In this document: positions 7,885-18,164 of the stretch, piece after piece | Numbering within the stretch: position 1 is the first letter of the stretch | Layout: the number at the start of each line of letters is the position of its first letter | From: Photobacterium alginatilyticum | GTDB taxonomy: Bacteria > Pseudomonadota > Gammaproteobacteria > Enterobacterales > Vibrionaceae | DNA length: 64,000 bases | Assembly (NCBI RefSeq): GCF_009910675.1 | Contig: NZ_RSEJ01000001.1 | Span: forward strand, 62,001 to 126,000 | Direction of reading: 5' to 3' | Translations under genes and position numbers: made by a program | Notes under the pieces: model-generated | Database searches by the model: none | Seen by the model: only the letters and a program-made list of their open reading frames with translations | What the model was told of the DNA's origin: nothing

Positions 7885-9014
7885 AGCTCGAAGTCACCCA
7901 GATCGTCGGCGCTGACGTCGTTGTCAATCTGACCGACCAGGTATGAGCTGATCTCAGCTTCCTGTGGGGCAACCTGAACGTTGTCCGAAGATAGCCATGA
8001 GTTAATCCACGGAATTGGGTTTTGCGTCGCACCCGGATAAGCATGCTCAAGGCCAACCGCCTTCATCCGCAGGTTGGTGATGTACTCGACATACTGACAC
8101 AGGATGTCTTTGTTCAGACCGATCATCGAACCATCTTTGAACAGGTATTCCGCCCACTCTTTTTCCTGCTCGGCAGCTTCTTTGAAGATATCGAAGCACT
8201 CTTGCTGGCACTCTTGGGCGATCTCAGCCATTTCAGGATCGTCCTGACCGGTACGCAGCAGGTTCAGGATATGCTGGGTGCCGGTAAGGTGAAGAGCCTC
8301 GTCGCGGGCAATCAGCTTGATGATCTTGGCATTACCTTCCATTAGCTCTCGCTCGGCGAAAGCAAACGAGCAGGCAAAGCTGACGTAGAAGCGGATCGCT
8401 TCCAACGCGTTGACCGACATCATGCACAGATAAAGCTTCTTCTTGATCTCGCGAAGGTTAACCGTAACGGTTTGACCGTTGACGGTATGGGTACCTTCGC
8501 CCAGGCGATGATAATCACTGGTGGCAGAGATCAGCTCGTCATAGTATTTCGAGATATCGCCGGCACGTTTGATGATGTGCTCGTTATCAACGATATCGTC
8601 AAACACAATGGCCGGATCCGTCACGATATTGCGGATGATATGGGTATAGGAACGCGAATGGATCGTTTCCGAGAACGACCAGGTCTCAATCCAGGTTTCA
8701 AGCTCCGGGATCGAAACAATTGGCAGTAGCGCAACGTTCGGGCTGCGGCCCTGAATAGAATCAAGCAGGGTCTGATATTTCAGGTTGCTGATGAAAATGT
8801 GTCTTTCGTGATCGGGCAGATTATTGTAATCAATGCGGTCGCCCGATACGTCTACTTCCTCCGGACGCCAGAAGAAGGAAAGCTGCTTTTCAATCAGCTT
8901 TTCGAAAATTTCAAATTTCTGTTGGTCATAACGAGCAACGTTGACTGACTGGCCGAAGAACATCGGTTCTTTTAGCTGATCGTTATTGGTTTGACAAAAA
9001 GTGCTATATGCCAT
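7881..9014 (-). CDS. nrdB: Ribonucleotide reductase class Ia, beta subunit NrdB
   Basis: A 377-residue R2 subunit that houses the di-iron/tyrosyl radical cofactor for aerobic dNTP synthesis. [18 protein letters not shown] contains iron ligands and the radical tyrosine, and the helix with [12 protein letters not shown] carries further ligands. The C-terminal tail ends in DLGDFEL, the NrdA-docking peptide. Two ATGs lie in tandem at 9017 and 9014. The second is chosen because GAGG lies five bases before it and the protein then begins MAYSTF like other NrdB proteins. Confidence 0.95.
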   Translation of the reverse strand: MAYSTFCQTNNDQLKEPMFFGQSVNVARYDQQKFEIFEKLIEKQLSFFWRPEEVDVSGDRIDYNNLPDHERHIFISNLKYQTLLDSIQGRSPNVALLPIVSIPELETWIETWSFSETIHSRSYTHIIRNIVTDPAIVFDDIVDNEHIIKRAGDISKYYDELISATSDYHRLGEGTHTVNGQTVTVNLREIKKKLYLCMMSVNALEAIRFYVSFACSFAFAERELMEGNAKIIKLIARDEALHLTGTQHILNLLRTGQDDPEMAEIAQECQQECFDIFKEAAEQEKEWAEYLFKDGSMIGLNKDILCQYVEYITNLRMKAVGLEHAYPGATQNPIPWINSWLSSDNVQVAPQEAEISSYLVGQIDNDVSADDLGDFEL

Positions 9015-9028
9015 CATATCCTCAACAT

Positions 9029-9052
9029 CGATGGGAGCTTAAGCTCCCATCG
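9029..9052 (-). other. 24-bp perfect palindrome between nrdA and nrdB
   Basis: CGATGGGAGCTT is followed by its exact reverse complement. In RNA this forms a strong hairpin just upstream of the nrdB RBS. There is no T run. It probably protects or tunes expression of the two cistrons. Confidence 0.7.
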
Positions 9053-9063
9053 TTTCAATTCAG

Positions 9064-11331
9064 TTAAATCTTGCAGCTGGTGCAGTCATCTGCGCCTGCA
9101 TCGCCCTGGCTATCTGCCGCGCCGTCACGGGTGTTGTGGTAGTACAGGGTTTTCACGCCGAGTTTATACGCTGTCAGCAGGTCTTTAAGCAAGAGCTTCA
9201 TCGGTACTTTGCCGCCCGGCTGGATGCTCGGATCGTAGTTTGTATTGGCTGAAATCGCCTGATCGATGAATTTCTGCATGATACCGACCAGCTGCAGGTA
9301 GCCGTCGTTGCTGCCGATGTTCCAAAGTAGCTCGTAGTTGTCTTTGTACTTGCTGTACTCAGGTACAACTTGCTTCAGGATACCGTCTTTCGATGCCTTA
9401 ACTGATACGAAACCACGTGGTGGCTCGATACCGTTGGTTGCGTTCGAGATCTGAGATGAGGTCTCAGATGGCATCAGGGCAGACAGGGTCGAGTTGCGCA
9501 GACCGTGTGTTTTGATCTCTTCGCGCAATGTTTCCCAGTCGTAGTGAAGCTCTTGGCTACAGATCTTATCGATGTCCTGCTTGTAGGTATCGATAGGCAG
9601 GATGCCCTGAGCATAGGTGGTTTCGTTAAATGACGGACACGCGCCTTGCTCTTTTGCCAGACCGACAGATGCTTTTAGCAGGTAGTACTGCATTGCTTCA
9701 AATGCCTGGTGAGTCAGGTTGTTTGCACTGCCGTCTGAGTAGCGAACACCATTTTTCGCCAGGTAGTAGGCAAAGTTGATCACACCGACACCCAGGGTAC
9801 GGCGGTTCATGGTCGAGCGGCGTGCAGCCGGAAGCGGATAGTCCTGGTAATCAAGCAGGGCATCCAGCGCGCGAACAGTCAGATCGGCCAGCTCTTCCAG
9901 ATCATCCAGCGAGTCGATAGCACCAAGGTTAAACGCTGATAGCGTACACAGGGCGATCTCGCCGTTTTCGTCTTCAACGTTGTTCAGTGGTTTGGTCGGC
10001 AGTGCAATTTCCAGACAAAGGTTAGACTGGCGAATTGGTGCAACAGCCGGATCAAACGGGCTGTGGGTGTTGCAGTGGTCGACGTTCTGAATGTAGATAC
10101 GGCCGGTAGACGCACGCTCTTGCATCAGCAGCGAGAATAGCTCAATTGCCTTGATGGTTTTGCGCTTGATGCTGCTGTCTTGCTCGTACTTCACGTACAG
10201 GCGTTCAAATTCGGCCTGGTCGGCAAAGAACGCATCGTACAGGCCAGGAACATCTGATGGTGAGAACAGGCTGATGCTTTCACCCTTAATAAGGCGGGTG
10301 TACATAAGCTTGTTGATCTGAACACCGTAGTCCATGTGACGGACGCGGTTTTCTTCAACACCACGGTTATTCTTAAGAACCAGTAATGACTCGACTTCAC
10401 CGTGCCAAATTGGGTAGAACAGGGTTGCGGCACCGCCACGAACACCGCCCTGCGAGCAGCACTTAACGGCAGTCTGGAAGTACTTGTAGAACGGGATACA
10501 GCCCGTATGGAAGGCTTCACCGCCACGAATTTCCGAGCCAAGAGCACGAATGCGGCCAGCGTTGATACCGATGCCGGCACGCTGGGAAACGTAACGTACA
10601 ATCGAGCTTGCTGTGGCATTGATTGAATCCAGGCTATCGTCACATTCGATCAGTACACAGGAGCTGAACTGGCGGGTCGGAGTACGTACACCTGACATGA
10701 TAGGTGTCGGTAGTGAAATCTTGAATGTCGATACCGCATCATAGAAACGCTTGATGTAGCTAAGACGGGTTTCTTTCGGATACTTGCCGAACAGGCAGGC
10801 AGCGATCATCATGTACAGGAACTGGGCGCTTTCGAAAATTTCGCCTGTTACACGGTTCTGAACCAGATACTTGCCTTCCAGCTGTTTAACAGCGGCATAA
10901 GAGAAGTTCATATCACGCCAATGGTCAATGTAGCTGTCCATCAGGTCAAATTCTTCTTTGCTATAGTCTTCGAGCAAATGGTTGTCGTACTTACCTTTTT
11001 CTACAAGGTTCGTAACGTGGTCAAAAAGTTTTGGTGGCTCGAACTGACCATAGGCTTTCTTGCGCAGGTGGAAGATAGCAAGACGTGCAGCAAGGTACTG
11101 ATAGTCAGGCGTTTCCTCTGAAATCAAGTCAGCTGCTGCTTTGATGATGGTTTCGTGGATATCCTCAGTCTTGATCCCTTCGTAAAACTGAATGTGAGAC
11201 TTTAGCTCGACTTGTGATACGGAGACATTTTCCAGGCCTTCGGCAGCCCAGGCTATCACTCGGTGGATTTTCTCCAAATCGATACTTTCTTTGCGTCCAT
11301 CACGCTTGGTAACAGTTAGCTGTTGATTCAT
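9064..11331 (-). CDS. nrdA: Ribonucleotide reductase class Ia, alpha subunit NrdA
   Basis: A 755-residue catalytic subunit that reduces NDPs to dNDPs. The ATP-cone is N-terminal (about residues 1-95). RQFSSCVLIECDDSLDSI carries the first active-site Cys, and SNLCLEIALPT the Asn/Cys/Glu of the active site. The C-terminal DDCTSCKI is the CxxC that exchanges with thioredoxin or glutaredoxin. The ATG at 11331 is chosen since the protein then starts MNQQLTVTKRDG like other NrdA proteins; an in-frame GTG at 11385 would add 18 residues and has no RBS. It leads the nrdA-nrdB-yfaE operon. Confidence 0.95.
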   Translation of the reverse strand: MNQQLTVTKRDGRKESIDLEKIHRVIAWAAEGLENVSVSQVELKSHIQFYEGIKTEDIHETIIKAAADLISEETPDYQYLAARLAIFHLRKKAYGQFEPPKLFDHVTNLVEKGKYDNHLLEDYSKEEFDLMDSYIDHWRDMNFSYAAVKQLEGKYLVQNRVTGEIFESAQFLYMMIAACLFGKYPKETRLSYIKRFYDAVSTFKISLPTPIMSGVRTPTRQFSSCVLIECDDSLDSINATASSIVRYVSQRAGIGINAGRIRALGSEIRGGEAFHTGCIPFYKYFQTAVKCCSQGGVRGGAATLFYPIWHGEVESLLVLKNNRGVEENRVRHMDYGVQINKLMYTRLIKGESISLFSPSDVPGLYDAFFADQAEFERLYVKYEQDSSIKRKTIKAIELFSLLMQERASTGRIYIQNVDHCNTHSPFDPAVAPIRQSNLCLEIALPTKPLNNVEDENGEIALCTLSAFNLGAIDSLDDLEELADLTVRALDALLDYQDYPLPAARRSTMNRRTLGVGVINFAYYLAKNGVRYSDGSANNLTHQAFEAMQYYLLKASVGLAKEQGACPSFNETTYAQGILPIDTYKQDIDKICSQELHYDWETLREEIKTHGLRNSTLSALMPSETSSQISNATNGIEPPRGFVSVKASKDGILKQVVPEYSKYKDNYELLWNIGSNDGYLQLVGIMQKFIDQAISANTNYDPSIQPGGKVPMKLLLKDLLTAYKLGVKTLYYHNTRDGAADSQGDAGADDCTSCKI

Positions 11332-11438
11332 TTTTGGTCTTTTTCCCAGTATTTCTTGAATAACAGTGTTTTTTGCAACTTTCACACTAAGAGTAGCAAA
11401 GATTGTGATCTTTGTTCACTTCCTAAGGTGAAACGAAA

Positions 11439-11454
11439 ACACTATATATTGGGG
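11439..11454 (-). promoter_or_regulatory. NrdR-like box upstream of nrdA
   Basis: ACACTATATATTGGGG matches the NrdR consensus ACACWATATATWGTGT at about 14 of 16 positions. NrdR boxes normally come in pairs about 31 bp apart. Only a degenerate second copy is visible near 11473. Confidence 0.65.
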
Positions 11455-11523
11455 TGTTGAGCTTATGGGGTTACAAGATAGTGATGAAGGGGCCGTTTTG
11501 CAAGGCGGTAATTTTTAACCGCC

Positions 11524-11532
11524 TGTGGATAA
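11524..11532 (-). promoter_or_regulatory. DnaA box upstream of nrdA
   Basis: TGTGGATAA is the reverse complement of TTATCCACA, the perfect high-affinity DnaA box. DnaA is known to control nrdAB in E. coli, which supports a regulatory role here. Confidence 0.7.
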
Positions 11533-11711
11533 CATGGGGATGGCAAAAAAAATGTTAGCGTTCACTAACTGATTTAGACAGATGCGCCAATATAATAGGA
11601 AAAATCAAATAAAATCCGAGGAAAAAATTATCGGGATAAAAAAAAATTCCCTTGATTTTTATCAATTTTAACGTACTCAAGATGCTGTGAACTTATTGAT
11701 TAAGAAATGAC

Positions 11712-12398
11712 TTATTCTGGGTCCCGATGGTCGTTCTGCTGCTCGAGCATATCTATCAGCGCTTCCGGCGTAGGCAGGATACCTTTGGCTTGCCAGGTGC
11801 TCGGGGTATGGGCCTCACCGATATATCCCCAACCGGCAACATACCCATGCATACGGGCAGCATTGGCCGCTATCATGTCTTTTTCTATGTCACCGATATA
11901 GGCACATGCCGTATGCGCAATGCCAAGCATTTCGCTGGCGTGAAGCAATGGCTCGGGGTGCGGCTTGGCAACGGTTAGGGTGTCACCACATACAATGACT
12001 TGTGCTTTCAACAGTTCGGGGAAAAACGGCAGCAGCAACTCGGTCAGAAAACCGGGCTTGTTGGTCATGATCCCCCAGGGAATATGCTGGTGATCGAGAT
12101 AGGCGAGTAGCCGGTTGATGCCGCGGTAGATGGATGTGCCCTCGCAGATGTTCTGCTGGTAATAGCCGAGAAACTCGCGTCTGAGCTGCTGGGCATCCAG
12201 GTGGGAGGGAATTGAGCCGAAGCCCGCGGTTAGCAGACCTTTAGCCCCGTAACTGGTATTGGCCTGAATTTGCTCCTCGGTGAGCGGGCCATGGTCATAG
12301 TCAGCCAGTACTTTGTTGGCGGCCTCGGCCATGTCGGGCGCAGTGTCAAGTAAAGTACCGTCGAGATCAAACAGTACGGCTCTGATAGGCAGGCTCAT
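11712..12398 (-). CDS. HAD-family phosphatase (Gph/MupP-like)
   Basis: A 228-residue HAD hydrolase. FDLDGTLLDT (residues 10-19) holds the nucleophile Asp. MTNKPG is motif II and KPHPEPLL plus YIGDIEKDM give the Lys and the acidic motif. It resembles phosphoglycolate phosphatases. Next to ubiG on the same strand it also matches the position of Pseudomonas mupP (N-acetylmuramate 6-phosphate phosphatase). Sequence alone does not decide between these substrates. Confidence 0.8.
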   Translation of the reverse strand: MSLPIRAVLFDLDGTLLDTAPDMAEAANKVLADYDHGPLTEEQIQANTSYGAKGLLTAGFGSIPSHLDAQQLRREFLGYYQQNICEGTSIYRGINRLLAYLDHQHIPWGIMTNKPGFLTELLLPFFPELLKAQVIVCGDTLTVAKPHPEPLLHASEMLGIAHTACAYIGDIEKDMIAANAARMHGYVAGWGYIGEAHTPSTWQAKGILPTPEALIDMLEQQNDHRDPE

Positions 12399-12554
12399 GA
12401 TTGCAATATCCTTATCATAAAGAGGGGACTATCGTACCTTATCCAATTGAAATAGTTGGTGGTAACGGAAAATATTGCGAGTTACTTTTCTTATTGTAGC
12501 CGCAGAAAGTGCGGGTGTGTCGAAAGTCGGGAGAGAGGCAACTGAATTTGGTAC

Positions 12555-12576
12555 AAGAGCGCCGGAAAGCGCCCTT
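12555..12576 (-). terminator. Possible hairpin after ubiG
   Basis: AAGAGCGC pairs with GCGCCCTT with one mismatch, just past the ubiG stop. No T run follows, so this is weak. Confidence 0.3.
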
Positions 12577-12586
12577 GCAAAACCGG

Positions 12587-13294
12587 TTAGGGTTTGACGG
12601 TATGGACAATGTAGTTGACGTCTACATTGTTACCCAGCCAGTAGTTGTCAGTGAGCGGATTATAATGGAGGCCGGTAATGTGGCGTTCCTGGAGCGGGGT
12701 TTGGTCGATCATGTCAATCAGCTCTGACGGTCGAATGAACTTATTGTGATCGTGGGTTCCCTTGGGGACCAGTTTTAATAGCTGCTCGGCCCCGACAATG
12801 GCAAACAAGTAGGATTTGATGTTGCGGTTGAGGGTCGAGAAAAAGACATGGCCGCCAGGCTTCACCATTTTGGCACATGATGCGATGACGGAAGCGGGAT
12901 CCGGTACGTGTTCAAGCATCTCCATACAGGTCACGACATCGTAGGTTTGCGGGAACATGTCGGCATGCTCTTCGGCGGTTCGCTGGACATATTCCAGTTT
13001 GGTGCCAGTTTCCAGCGCATGAAGCCGAGCGACAGTAAGTGGTTCCTTACCCATATCGAGGCCCGTTACGTCTGCGCCTTCTACAGCCATGCTTTCGGCC
13101 AGAATGCCGCCGCCGCAACCTACATCAAGGACTTTTTTGCCAAACAGGCCGCCAGCATTATCGATGACGTAATTCAGGCGTAGTGGATTGATTTGATGAA
13201 GTGGTTTGAATTCACCCTCAAGGTCCCACCAACGGGAGGCCATTTCTTCAAATTTACTGATTTCTGCCGGATCGACATTCAACTGCTTGGTCAT
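12587..13294 (-). CDS. ubiG: Ubiquinone biosynthesis O-methyltransferase UbiG
   Basis: A 235-residue SAM-dependent methyltransferase that carries out both O-methylations of ubiquinone synthesis. [16 protein letters not shown] (motif I), [11 protein letters not shown] and [11 protein letters not shown] are diagnostic. [20 protein letters not shown] is the conserved N-terminal block. The ATG at 13294 gives [12 protein letters not shown], in line with other UbiG proteins; upstream in-frame starts would add up to 32 residues. The HAD phosphatase gene lies downstream on the same strand. Confidence 0.93.
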   Translation of the reverse strand: MTKQLNVDPAEISKFEEMASRWWDLEGEFKPLHQINPLRLNYVIDNAGGLFGKKVLDVGCGGGILAESMAVEGADVTGLDMGKEPLTVARLHALETGTKLEYVQRTAEEHADMFPQTYDVVTCMEMLEHVPDPASVIASCAKMVKPGGHVFFSTLNRNIKSYLFAIVGAEQLLKLVPKGTHDHNKFIRPSELIDMIDQTPLQERHITGLHYNPLTDNYWLGNNVDVNYIVHTVKP

Positions 13295-13517
13295 TCTTAT
13301 CGCCATTTCCTTTATTGGTGGCGACATTATAGCGGAAGACCGGAGCAGGAAATAATAGTTTTTGTCGCCTGGGCAGACGATTAGCGGCAAGGGGGCAGGC
13401 AGCAGATTTTGGACGTTCCTAGAAAAGGAAGCAGCAGATCAGGGCTACTGCTTCAGGCTTTCCCCTGTTCGGTTTGATACGACTCTGGGAGTAGGAAGCT
13501 TGGGGGCATGATCATTG

Positions 13518-13652
13518 TTAACTATTGTTAAATGCCAGCAATTCAGGGCTGAAAGAGCCTGAAAAAACCGTCATTGCAGCGAGAATTAGCATTAAAATGT
13601 ATTTACCGCCAATGATGCACAGTCCGATGGTGTTGATTGCTTTGCCTAACAT
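13518..13652 (-). CDS. Predicted 44-aa small membrane protein
   Basis: The reading frame starts MLGKAINTIG and ends in SPELLAFNNS. GAGGT lies five bases before the ATG, a good RBS. Residues 11-30 (LCIIGGKYIL then MLILAAMTVF) form one likely membrane helix. I know no family for it. It lies alone between ubiG and gyrA with more than 100 bp on each side. The strong RBS and clean hydrophobic pattern make it plausible, but expression is unproven. Confidence 0.55.
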   Translation of the reverse strand: MLGKAINTIGLCIIGGKYILMLILAAMTVFSGSFSPELLAFNNS

Positions 13653-14082
13653 AGTGACCTCACTTATTTTCCTTTGAAAAATATTAGTGTACAGGTCCGT
13701 TTCATATTGCTAAACGGTGGGTGCAACAGCAATTTTACGCCGCAATATGATGATTAAAGTGACCTTGATCAGATAACTGTTCAGCTCCCAGTCAGGTATT
13801 GCGCTAAGTTGCATAAAAAGCGACAAGATCCATTTTTTACAATTGGTAGCACTTTTTTTATTTTGAGAAAAATCTCAATTCATCGAAGTGGGTGAAAAAT
13901 AACCGTTTGAGCGTGATTAATGCCAGAAAGGCGTCAAGTTAGTGTCTGATTTTTGGTAAATCCGCTAAATTACTCACAACATAAATTGTGAAAGGTGTGC
14001 CTATCTAGGCTGATTTATGCTATATTCTCGCACCTTGCACGTATAAAAATACGACAGAAATTACCTGAGGGATATTGGCTCC
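13653..14082. other. Intergenic region and gyrA promoter
   Basis: The best gyrA promoter element is an extended -10, TGCTATATT, with TATATT at 14021-14026 and no good -35. The rest is AT-rich with no further gene. Confidence 0.5.
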
Positions 14083-16737
14083 ATGAGCGATCTTGCAAAA
14101 GAGATCACGCCCGTAAACATTGAAGAGGAGCTGAAAGGCTCATACCTCGACTACGCGATGTCAGTTATCGTGGGTCGTGCTCTTCCGGATGTGCGTGATG
14201 GCCTTAAGCCAGTGCACCGTCGCGTATTGTTCGCGATGAATGTGCTAGGCAATGACTGGAATAAAGCATATAAAAAATCAGCCCGTGTGGTTGGTGACGT
14301 AATCGGTAAATATCACCCACACGGTGATAGTGCGGTCTACGACACCATCGTACGTATGGCGCAACCTTTCTCTCTTCGCTACATGCTGGTAGATGGTCAG
14401 GGTAACTTCGGTTCTATCGATGGCGACTCCGCGGCTGCGATGCGTTATACCGAAGTTCGTATGGCAAAAATTGCCCACGAGCTGCTGGCCGATCTAGACA
14501 AAGAAACGGTTGACTATGTGCCTAACTATGATGGCACTGAACAAATTCCGGCAGTACTGCCTACGAAAATTCCGAACCTGCTGGTTAACGGTTCTTCGGG
14601 TATTGCCGTCGGTATGGCAACGAACATTCCGCCGCACAACCTTGGCGAAGTCATCGATGGCTGCCTGGCCTATATCAACGATGAAGACATCACCATTGAT
14701 CAGTTAATGGAATATATTCCAGGTCCGGACTTCCCGACAGCGGCACTGATCAGCGGTCGCAAAGGTATCATTGATGCCTATAAGACGGGGCGCGGTAAAG
14801 TTTACATGCGCTCAAAAGCCGAGATCGAAGCGGACAAGAATGGCAAAGAGACCATTATTGTTACCGAGATCCCGTATCAGGTGAACAAAGCCCGCCTGAT
14901 CGAGAAAATCGCCGAGCTGGTTAAAGATAAGAAAGTTGAAGGCATCAGTGCCCTGCGCGATGAGTCAGACAAAGACGGTATGCGTATTGTTATCGAGTGT
15001 CGACGTGATGCGACTGGCGAGGTTGTGCTGAACAACCTGTACGCTCAGACGCAGCTGCAGACGACATTCGGCATCAACATGGTTGCGCTGGACAATGGTC
15101 AGCCTAAGCTTTTCAACCTGAAAGAGATGCTGAAGTGCTTCGTGAACCACCGCCGTGAAGTGGTGACACGCCGTACTATTTACGAATTACGCAAAGCCCG
15201 TGAGCGTGCCCATATCCTTGAAGGATTGGCACTGGCGCTGGCCAATATCGATGAAATTATCGAGCTGATCAAGAGTGCTCCGTCACCGGCTGAAGCGAAG
15301 GCTGGCCTGGTTGCGCGTGGTTGGGATCTGGGTAACGTTGCTGCAATGCTGGAACGTGCCGGTACCGATGCGGCACGTCCGGAATGGCTGGAAGAGCAAT
15401 ACGGTATTCGTGACAACCAGTACTACCTGACAGAGCAGCAGGCACAGGCAATCCTTGATCTGCGCCTACACAAGCTGACCGGTCTAGAACACGAGAAAAT
15501 CCTGGGCGAATACAAAGCGCTGCTGGAAGAAATTGCTGAACTGTTGCATATCCTAGGTAGCTCTGAGCGCCTGATGGAAGTGATCCGTGAAGAACTTGAA
15601 CTGGTTAAAGAGCAGTTCAATGATCCGCGTCGTACTGAAATCACTGCCGCTAGCCATGATATCGATCTTGAGGATCTGATCACTCAGGAAGATGTGGTTG
15701 TTACGCTTTCACACGAAGGCTACGTGAAATACCAGGTGCTGAGTGACTACGAAGCTCAGCGCCGTGGTGGTAAGGGTAAGGCGGCAACGCGAATGAAGGA
15801 TGAAGACTTCATTGAGCGCCTGCTGGTTGCCAATACGCACGACACCATTCTGTGCTTCTCTAGCCGTGGTCGTATGTACTGGCTGAAAGTGTACCAGCTG
15901 CCATTGGCGAGCCGTACCGCGCGTGGTAAGCCTATCGTCAATATCCTTCCTCTGGAAGAAGGCGAGCGTATTACTGCAATCCTGCCGGTTAAAGAATACG
16001 AAGCGGATAAGTTCGTATTCATGGCAACGGCAGACGGTACCGTTAAGAAGACACCTCTGACAGACTTCAGCCGTCCGCGTAGCGCAGGTATCATTGCGGT
16101 GAACCTACGCGAAGGCGATTCGCTGATTGGGGTCGATGTAACAAACAGTACCGACCAAATCATGCTGTTCTCCGAAGCCGGTAAAGTCGTTCGCTTCTCT
16201 GAAGAGCAAGTACGTGGTATGGGCCGTACTGCTGCGGGTGTCCGTGGTATGAAACTGGCCGATGGCGACAAAGTGGTTTCTCTGATCGTTCCTCACAACG
16301 ACGGCGACGTGTTGACGGTAACCGAAAATGGTTACGGCAAGCGAACTTCGCTTGAAGAGTACCCATCGAAGAGCCGTGCGACACAAGGTGTTGTATCGAT
16401 CAAGGTCTCTGAGCGTAACGGTAAGGTTGTTGGCGCTATTCAAACCGAAGACGGCGATGAGTTCATGATGATCACCAACGGTGGTACGTTAGTTCGAACT
16501 CGTGTATCTGAAGTAAGCCGCGTTGGCCGTAATACCCAGGGTGTTACGCTAATCCGTACTGCTGATGAAGAGTTGGTTGTTGGCCTGCAACGTATCGATG
16601 AGCCTGAAGAGGAAGACATCATTGATGCCGATATCGAAGATGCAGAAGTAACAGAAGCGCAAGCTGCTGATACTGACAACGCAGATCCAGCCGAGCAATC
16701 AGATTCAGATGAAGCCCCTTCTTCTGACGAAGAATAA
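14083..16737 (+). CDS. gyrA: DNA gyrase subunit A
   Basis: An 884-residue type IIA topoisomerase subunit that cuts and rejoins DNA while GyrB supplies ATP energy. The catalytic Tyr is in [10 protein letters not shown] near residue 122. The quinolone region reads [17 protein letters not shown], with Ser and Asp at the positions matching E. coli 83 and 87, so the allele looks wild type. The C-terminal DNA-wrapping domain carries a GyrA box (QRRGGKGK). The tail is long and acidic. The gene is monocistronic with a strong terminator. Confidence 0.97.
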   Translation: MSDLAKEITPVNIEEELKGSYLDYAMSVIVGRALPDVRDGLKPVHRRVLFAMNVLGNDWNKAYKKSARVVGDVIGKYHPHGDSAVYDTIVRMAQPFSLRYMLVDGQGNFGSIDGDSAAAMRYTEVRMAKIAHELLADLDKETVDYVPNYDGTEQIPAVLPTKIPNLLVNGSSGIAVGMATNIPPHNLGEVIDGCLAYINDEDITIDQLMEYIPGPDFPTAALISGRKGIIDAYKTGRGKVYMRSKAEIEADKNGKETIIVTEIPYQVNKARLIEKIAELVKDKKVEGISALRDESDKDGMRIVIECRRDATGEVVLNNLYAQTQLQTTFGINMVALDNGQPKLFNLKEMLKCFVNHRREVVTRRTIYELRKARERAHILEGLALALANIDEIIELIKSAPSPAEAKAGLVARGWDLGNVAAMLERAGTDAARPEWLEEQYGIRDNQYYLTEQQAQAILDLRLHKLTGLEHEKILGEYKALLEEIAELLHILGSSERLMEVIREELELVKEQFNDPRRTEITAASHDIDLEDLITQEDVVVTLSHEGYVKYQVLSDYEAQRRGGKGKAATRMKDEDFIERLLVANTHDTILCFSSRGRMYWLKVYQLPLASRTARGKPIVNILPLEEGERITAILPVKEYEADKFVFMATADGTVKKTPLTDFSRPRSAGIIAVNLREGDSLIGVDVTNSTDQIMLFSEAGKVVRFSEEQVRGMGRTAAGVRGMKLADGDKVVSLIVPHNDGDVLTVTENGYGKRTSLEEYPSKSRATQGVVSIKVSERNGKVVGAIQTEDGDEFMMITNGGTLVRTRVSEVSRVGRNTQGVTLIRTADEELVVGLQRIDEPEEEDIIDADIEDAEVTEAQAADTDNADPAEQSDSDEAPSSDEE

Positions 16738-16762
16738 ACTTCACGACAATTTGCTTAACAAG

Positions 16763-16791
16763 AACGCAGCCTCTACGGGCTGCGTTTTTTT
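16763..16791 (+). terminator. gyrA terminator
   Basis: AACGCAGCC and GGGCTGCGTT form the stem, followed by a T run. Confidence 0.9.
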
Positions 16792-16952
16792 ATGTCTGAC
16801 GGGGAGCCCAAACGGCTGCTATTTTTCCTGTTGAGTCTGTGAATTGTTCAGTTTGCCCTGAATATCCGGTCAGTTGTTCTTTTTTGCAGAAATACTTGTT
16901 GTTAAGGCTTTTCAGCGTACGCATAAAGGTGTAAAAACAAAAGTAATTGATC

Positions 16953-16990
16953 TTTGTCACACTTAGCCTGCGGGCGCCAGATGTGACAAA
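16953..16990 (+). promoter_or_regulatory. Inverted repeat at the serC promoter
   Basis: TTTGTCACA (16953-16961) and TGTGACAAA (16982-16990) are perfect 9-bp arms with a 20-bp spacer, centre to centre 29 bp or about three helical turns. A TATATT -10 lies just downstream at 16995-17000. This looks like a paired operator; the regulator is not known to me. Confidence 0.5.
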
Positions 16991-17033
16991 TAGCTATATT
17001 ATCCCTATGCAGAGCAGGAGCGAGTCTTACATC

Positions 17034-18116
17034 ATGGAAAAGGTCTACAATTTTTGTGCTGGTCCGGCAATGATCCCAGCAGATGTCTTACAGAAAGCAC
17101 AGAAAGAATTGGTTAACTGGAGCGGCCTGGGCACCTCTGTGATGGAAATTAGCCACCGCAGCAAGGAGTTTCTTGCGGTTGCCGAGCAGTCAGAAAAAGA
17201 TCTGCGAGAGTTGCTGTCTATCCCAGCTAACTACCATGTACTCTTCTGTCACGGTGGTGCTCGCGGCCAGTTTGCAGCGGTACCGATGAACCTGTTAGGT
17301 GAGGCAGATACCGCCGACTATATGGATGGTGGTTACTGGGCTAACAGTGCAGCCAAGGAAGCCGGGAAATACTGTCAGCCGAATGTTGTTGATATTACCT
17401 GTGAGCGTGACGGCAAGAAGGCGGTATTGCCTGCATCTGAGTGGCCGCTGTCAGGTGATGCTGCATTTGTACATTTTTGTCCGAATGAAACAATCGACGG
17501 TATCGAGATCCGTGATCTGCCGGTGACAGACAAACCGATTGTTGCCGATATGTCTTCGACCATACTGTCACGAAAAATCGATGTATCGAAATACGGTGTG
17601 ATCTATGCCGGTGCTCAGAAAAATATCGGTCCGGCCGGTCTGACGATTGTTATTGTTCGTGATGATTTGCTCGGAAAGGCCAAGCAGGTGTTGCCGAGTA
17701 TTCTTGACTATACCGTGTTGGTTGATAAGGACTCGATGTTCAATACGCCGCCGACCTTTGCCTGGTATCTGGCCGGGGAAGTGTTTAAGTGGCTGAAAGA
17801 GATCGGCGGGGTCGAAGAGATGCAAAAGCGCAATGAGGCCAAGGCGGAAGAGCTATATCGCTTTATTGATCAGTCTGATTTTTACCGCAACGAGGTACAC
17901 CCTGCGAACCGCTCGCTGATGAATGTTCCGTTCCAGCTGAAAAAGCCGGAATTGGACAAGGAATTCCTTGAGCAGGCGGATGCTGCCGGCCTGAAGGCAC
18001 TGAAAGGTCATCGTGTTGTCGGTGGTATGCGGGCGTCTATCTACAATGCCATGCCGCTCGAGGGTGTGCAGGCACTGGTGGACTTCATGCAGAAATTTGA
18101 GCAAGAAAACGCATAG
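17034..18116 (+). CDS. serC: Phosphoserine aminotransferase SerC
   Basis: A 360-residue PLP enzyme that makes phosphoserine from 3-phosphohydroxypyruvate and also acts in pyridoxal phosphate synthesis. The start [15 protein letters not shown] is typical, [17 protein letters not shown] binds the cofactor phosphate, and the PLP lysine is in [12 protein letters not shown]. The ATG at 17034 is chosen over upstream in-frame starts by homology; AGGAG lies 13 bases upstream. In many relatives aroA follows directly, but here a lipocalin, an unknown gene, a MITE and a Nudix gene intervene. Confidence 0.95.
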   Translation: MEKVYNFCAGPAMIPADVLQKAQKELVNWSGLGTSVMEISHRSKEFLAVAEQSEKDLRELLSIPANYHVLFCHGGARGQFAAVPMNLLGEADTADYMDGGYWANSAAKEAGKYCQPNVVDITCERDGKKAVLPASEWPLSGDAAFVHFCPNETIDGIEIRDLPVTDKPIVADMSSTILSRKIDVSKYGVIYAGAQKNIGPAGLTIVIVRDDLLGKAKQVLPSILDYTVLVDKDSMFNTPPTFAWYLAGEVFKWLKEIGGVEEMQKRNEAKAEELYRFIDQSDFYRNEVHPANRSLMNVPFQLKKPELDKEFLEQADAAGLKALKGHRVVGGMRASIYNAMPLEGVQALVDFMQKFEQENA

Positions 18117-18139
18117 TAGCCCGAATTTCATTCACCAAG

Positions 18140-18163
18140 GCCTCTCTTTTGAGAGGCTTTTTT
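18140..18163 (+). terminator. serC terminator
   Basis: GCCTCTC-TTTT-GAGAGGC followed by TTTTTT. It lies against the end of blc and may serve both genes. Confidence 0.9.
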
Positions 18164-18164
18164 A

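Noticed and set aside
11642..11705. CTCAAGATGC similarity to the MITE end before nrdA
   Set aside because: Only about ten bases match and the rest of the repeat is absent; probably chance.
15756..16271. 171-codon frame antisense to gyrA
   Set aside because: Mirror of gyrA codon bias; rich in Arg, Ser and Pro with no RBS.
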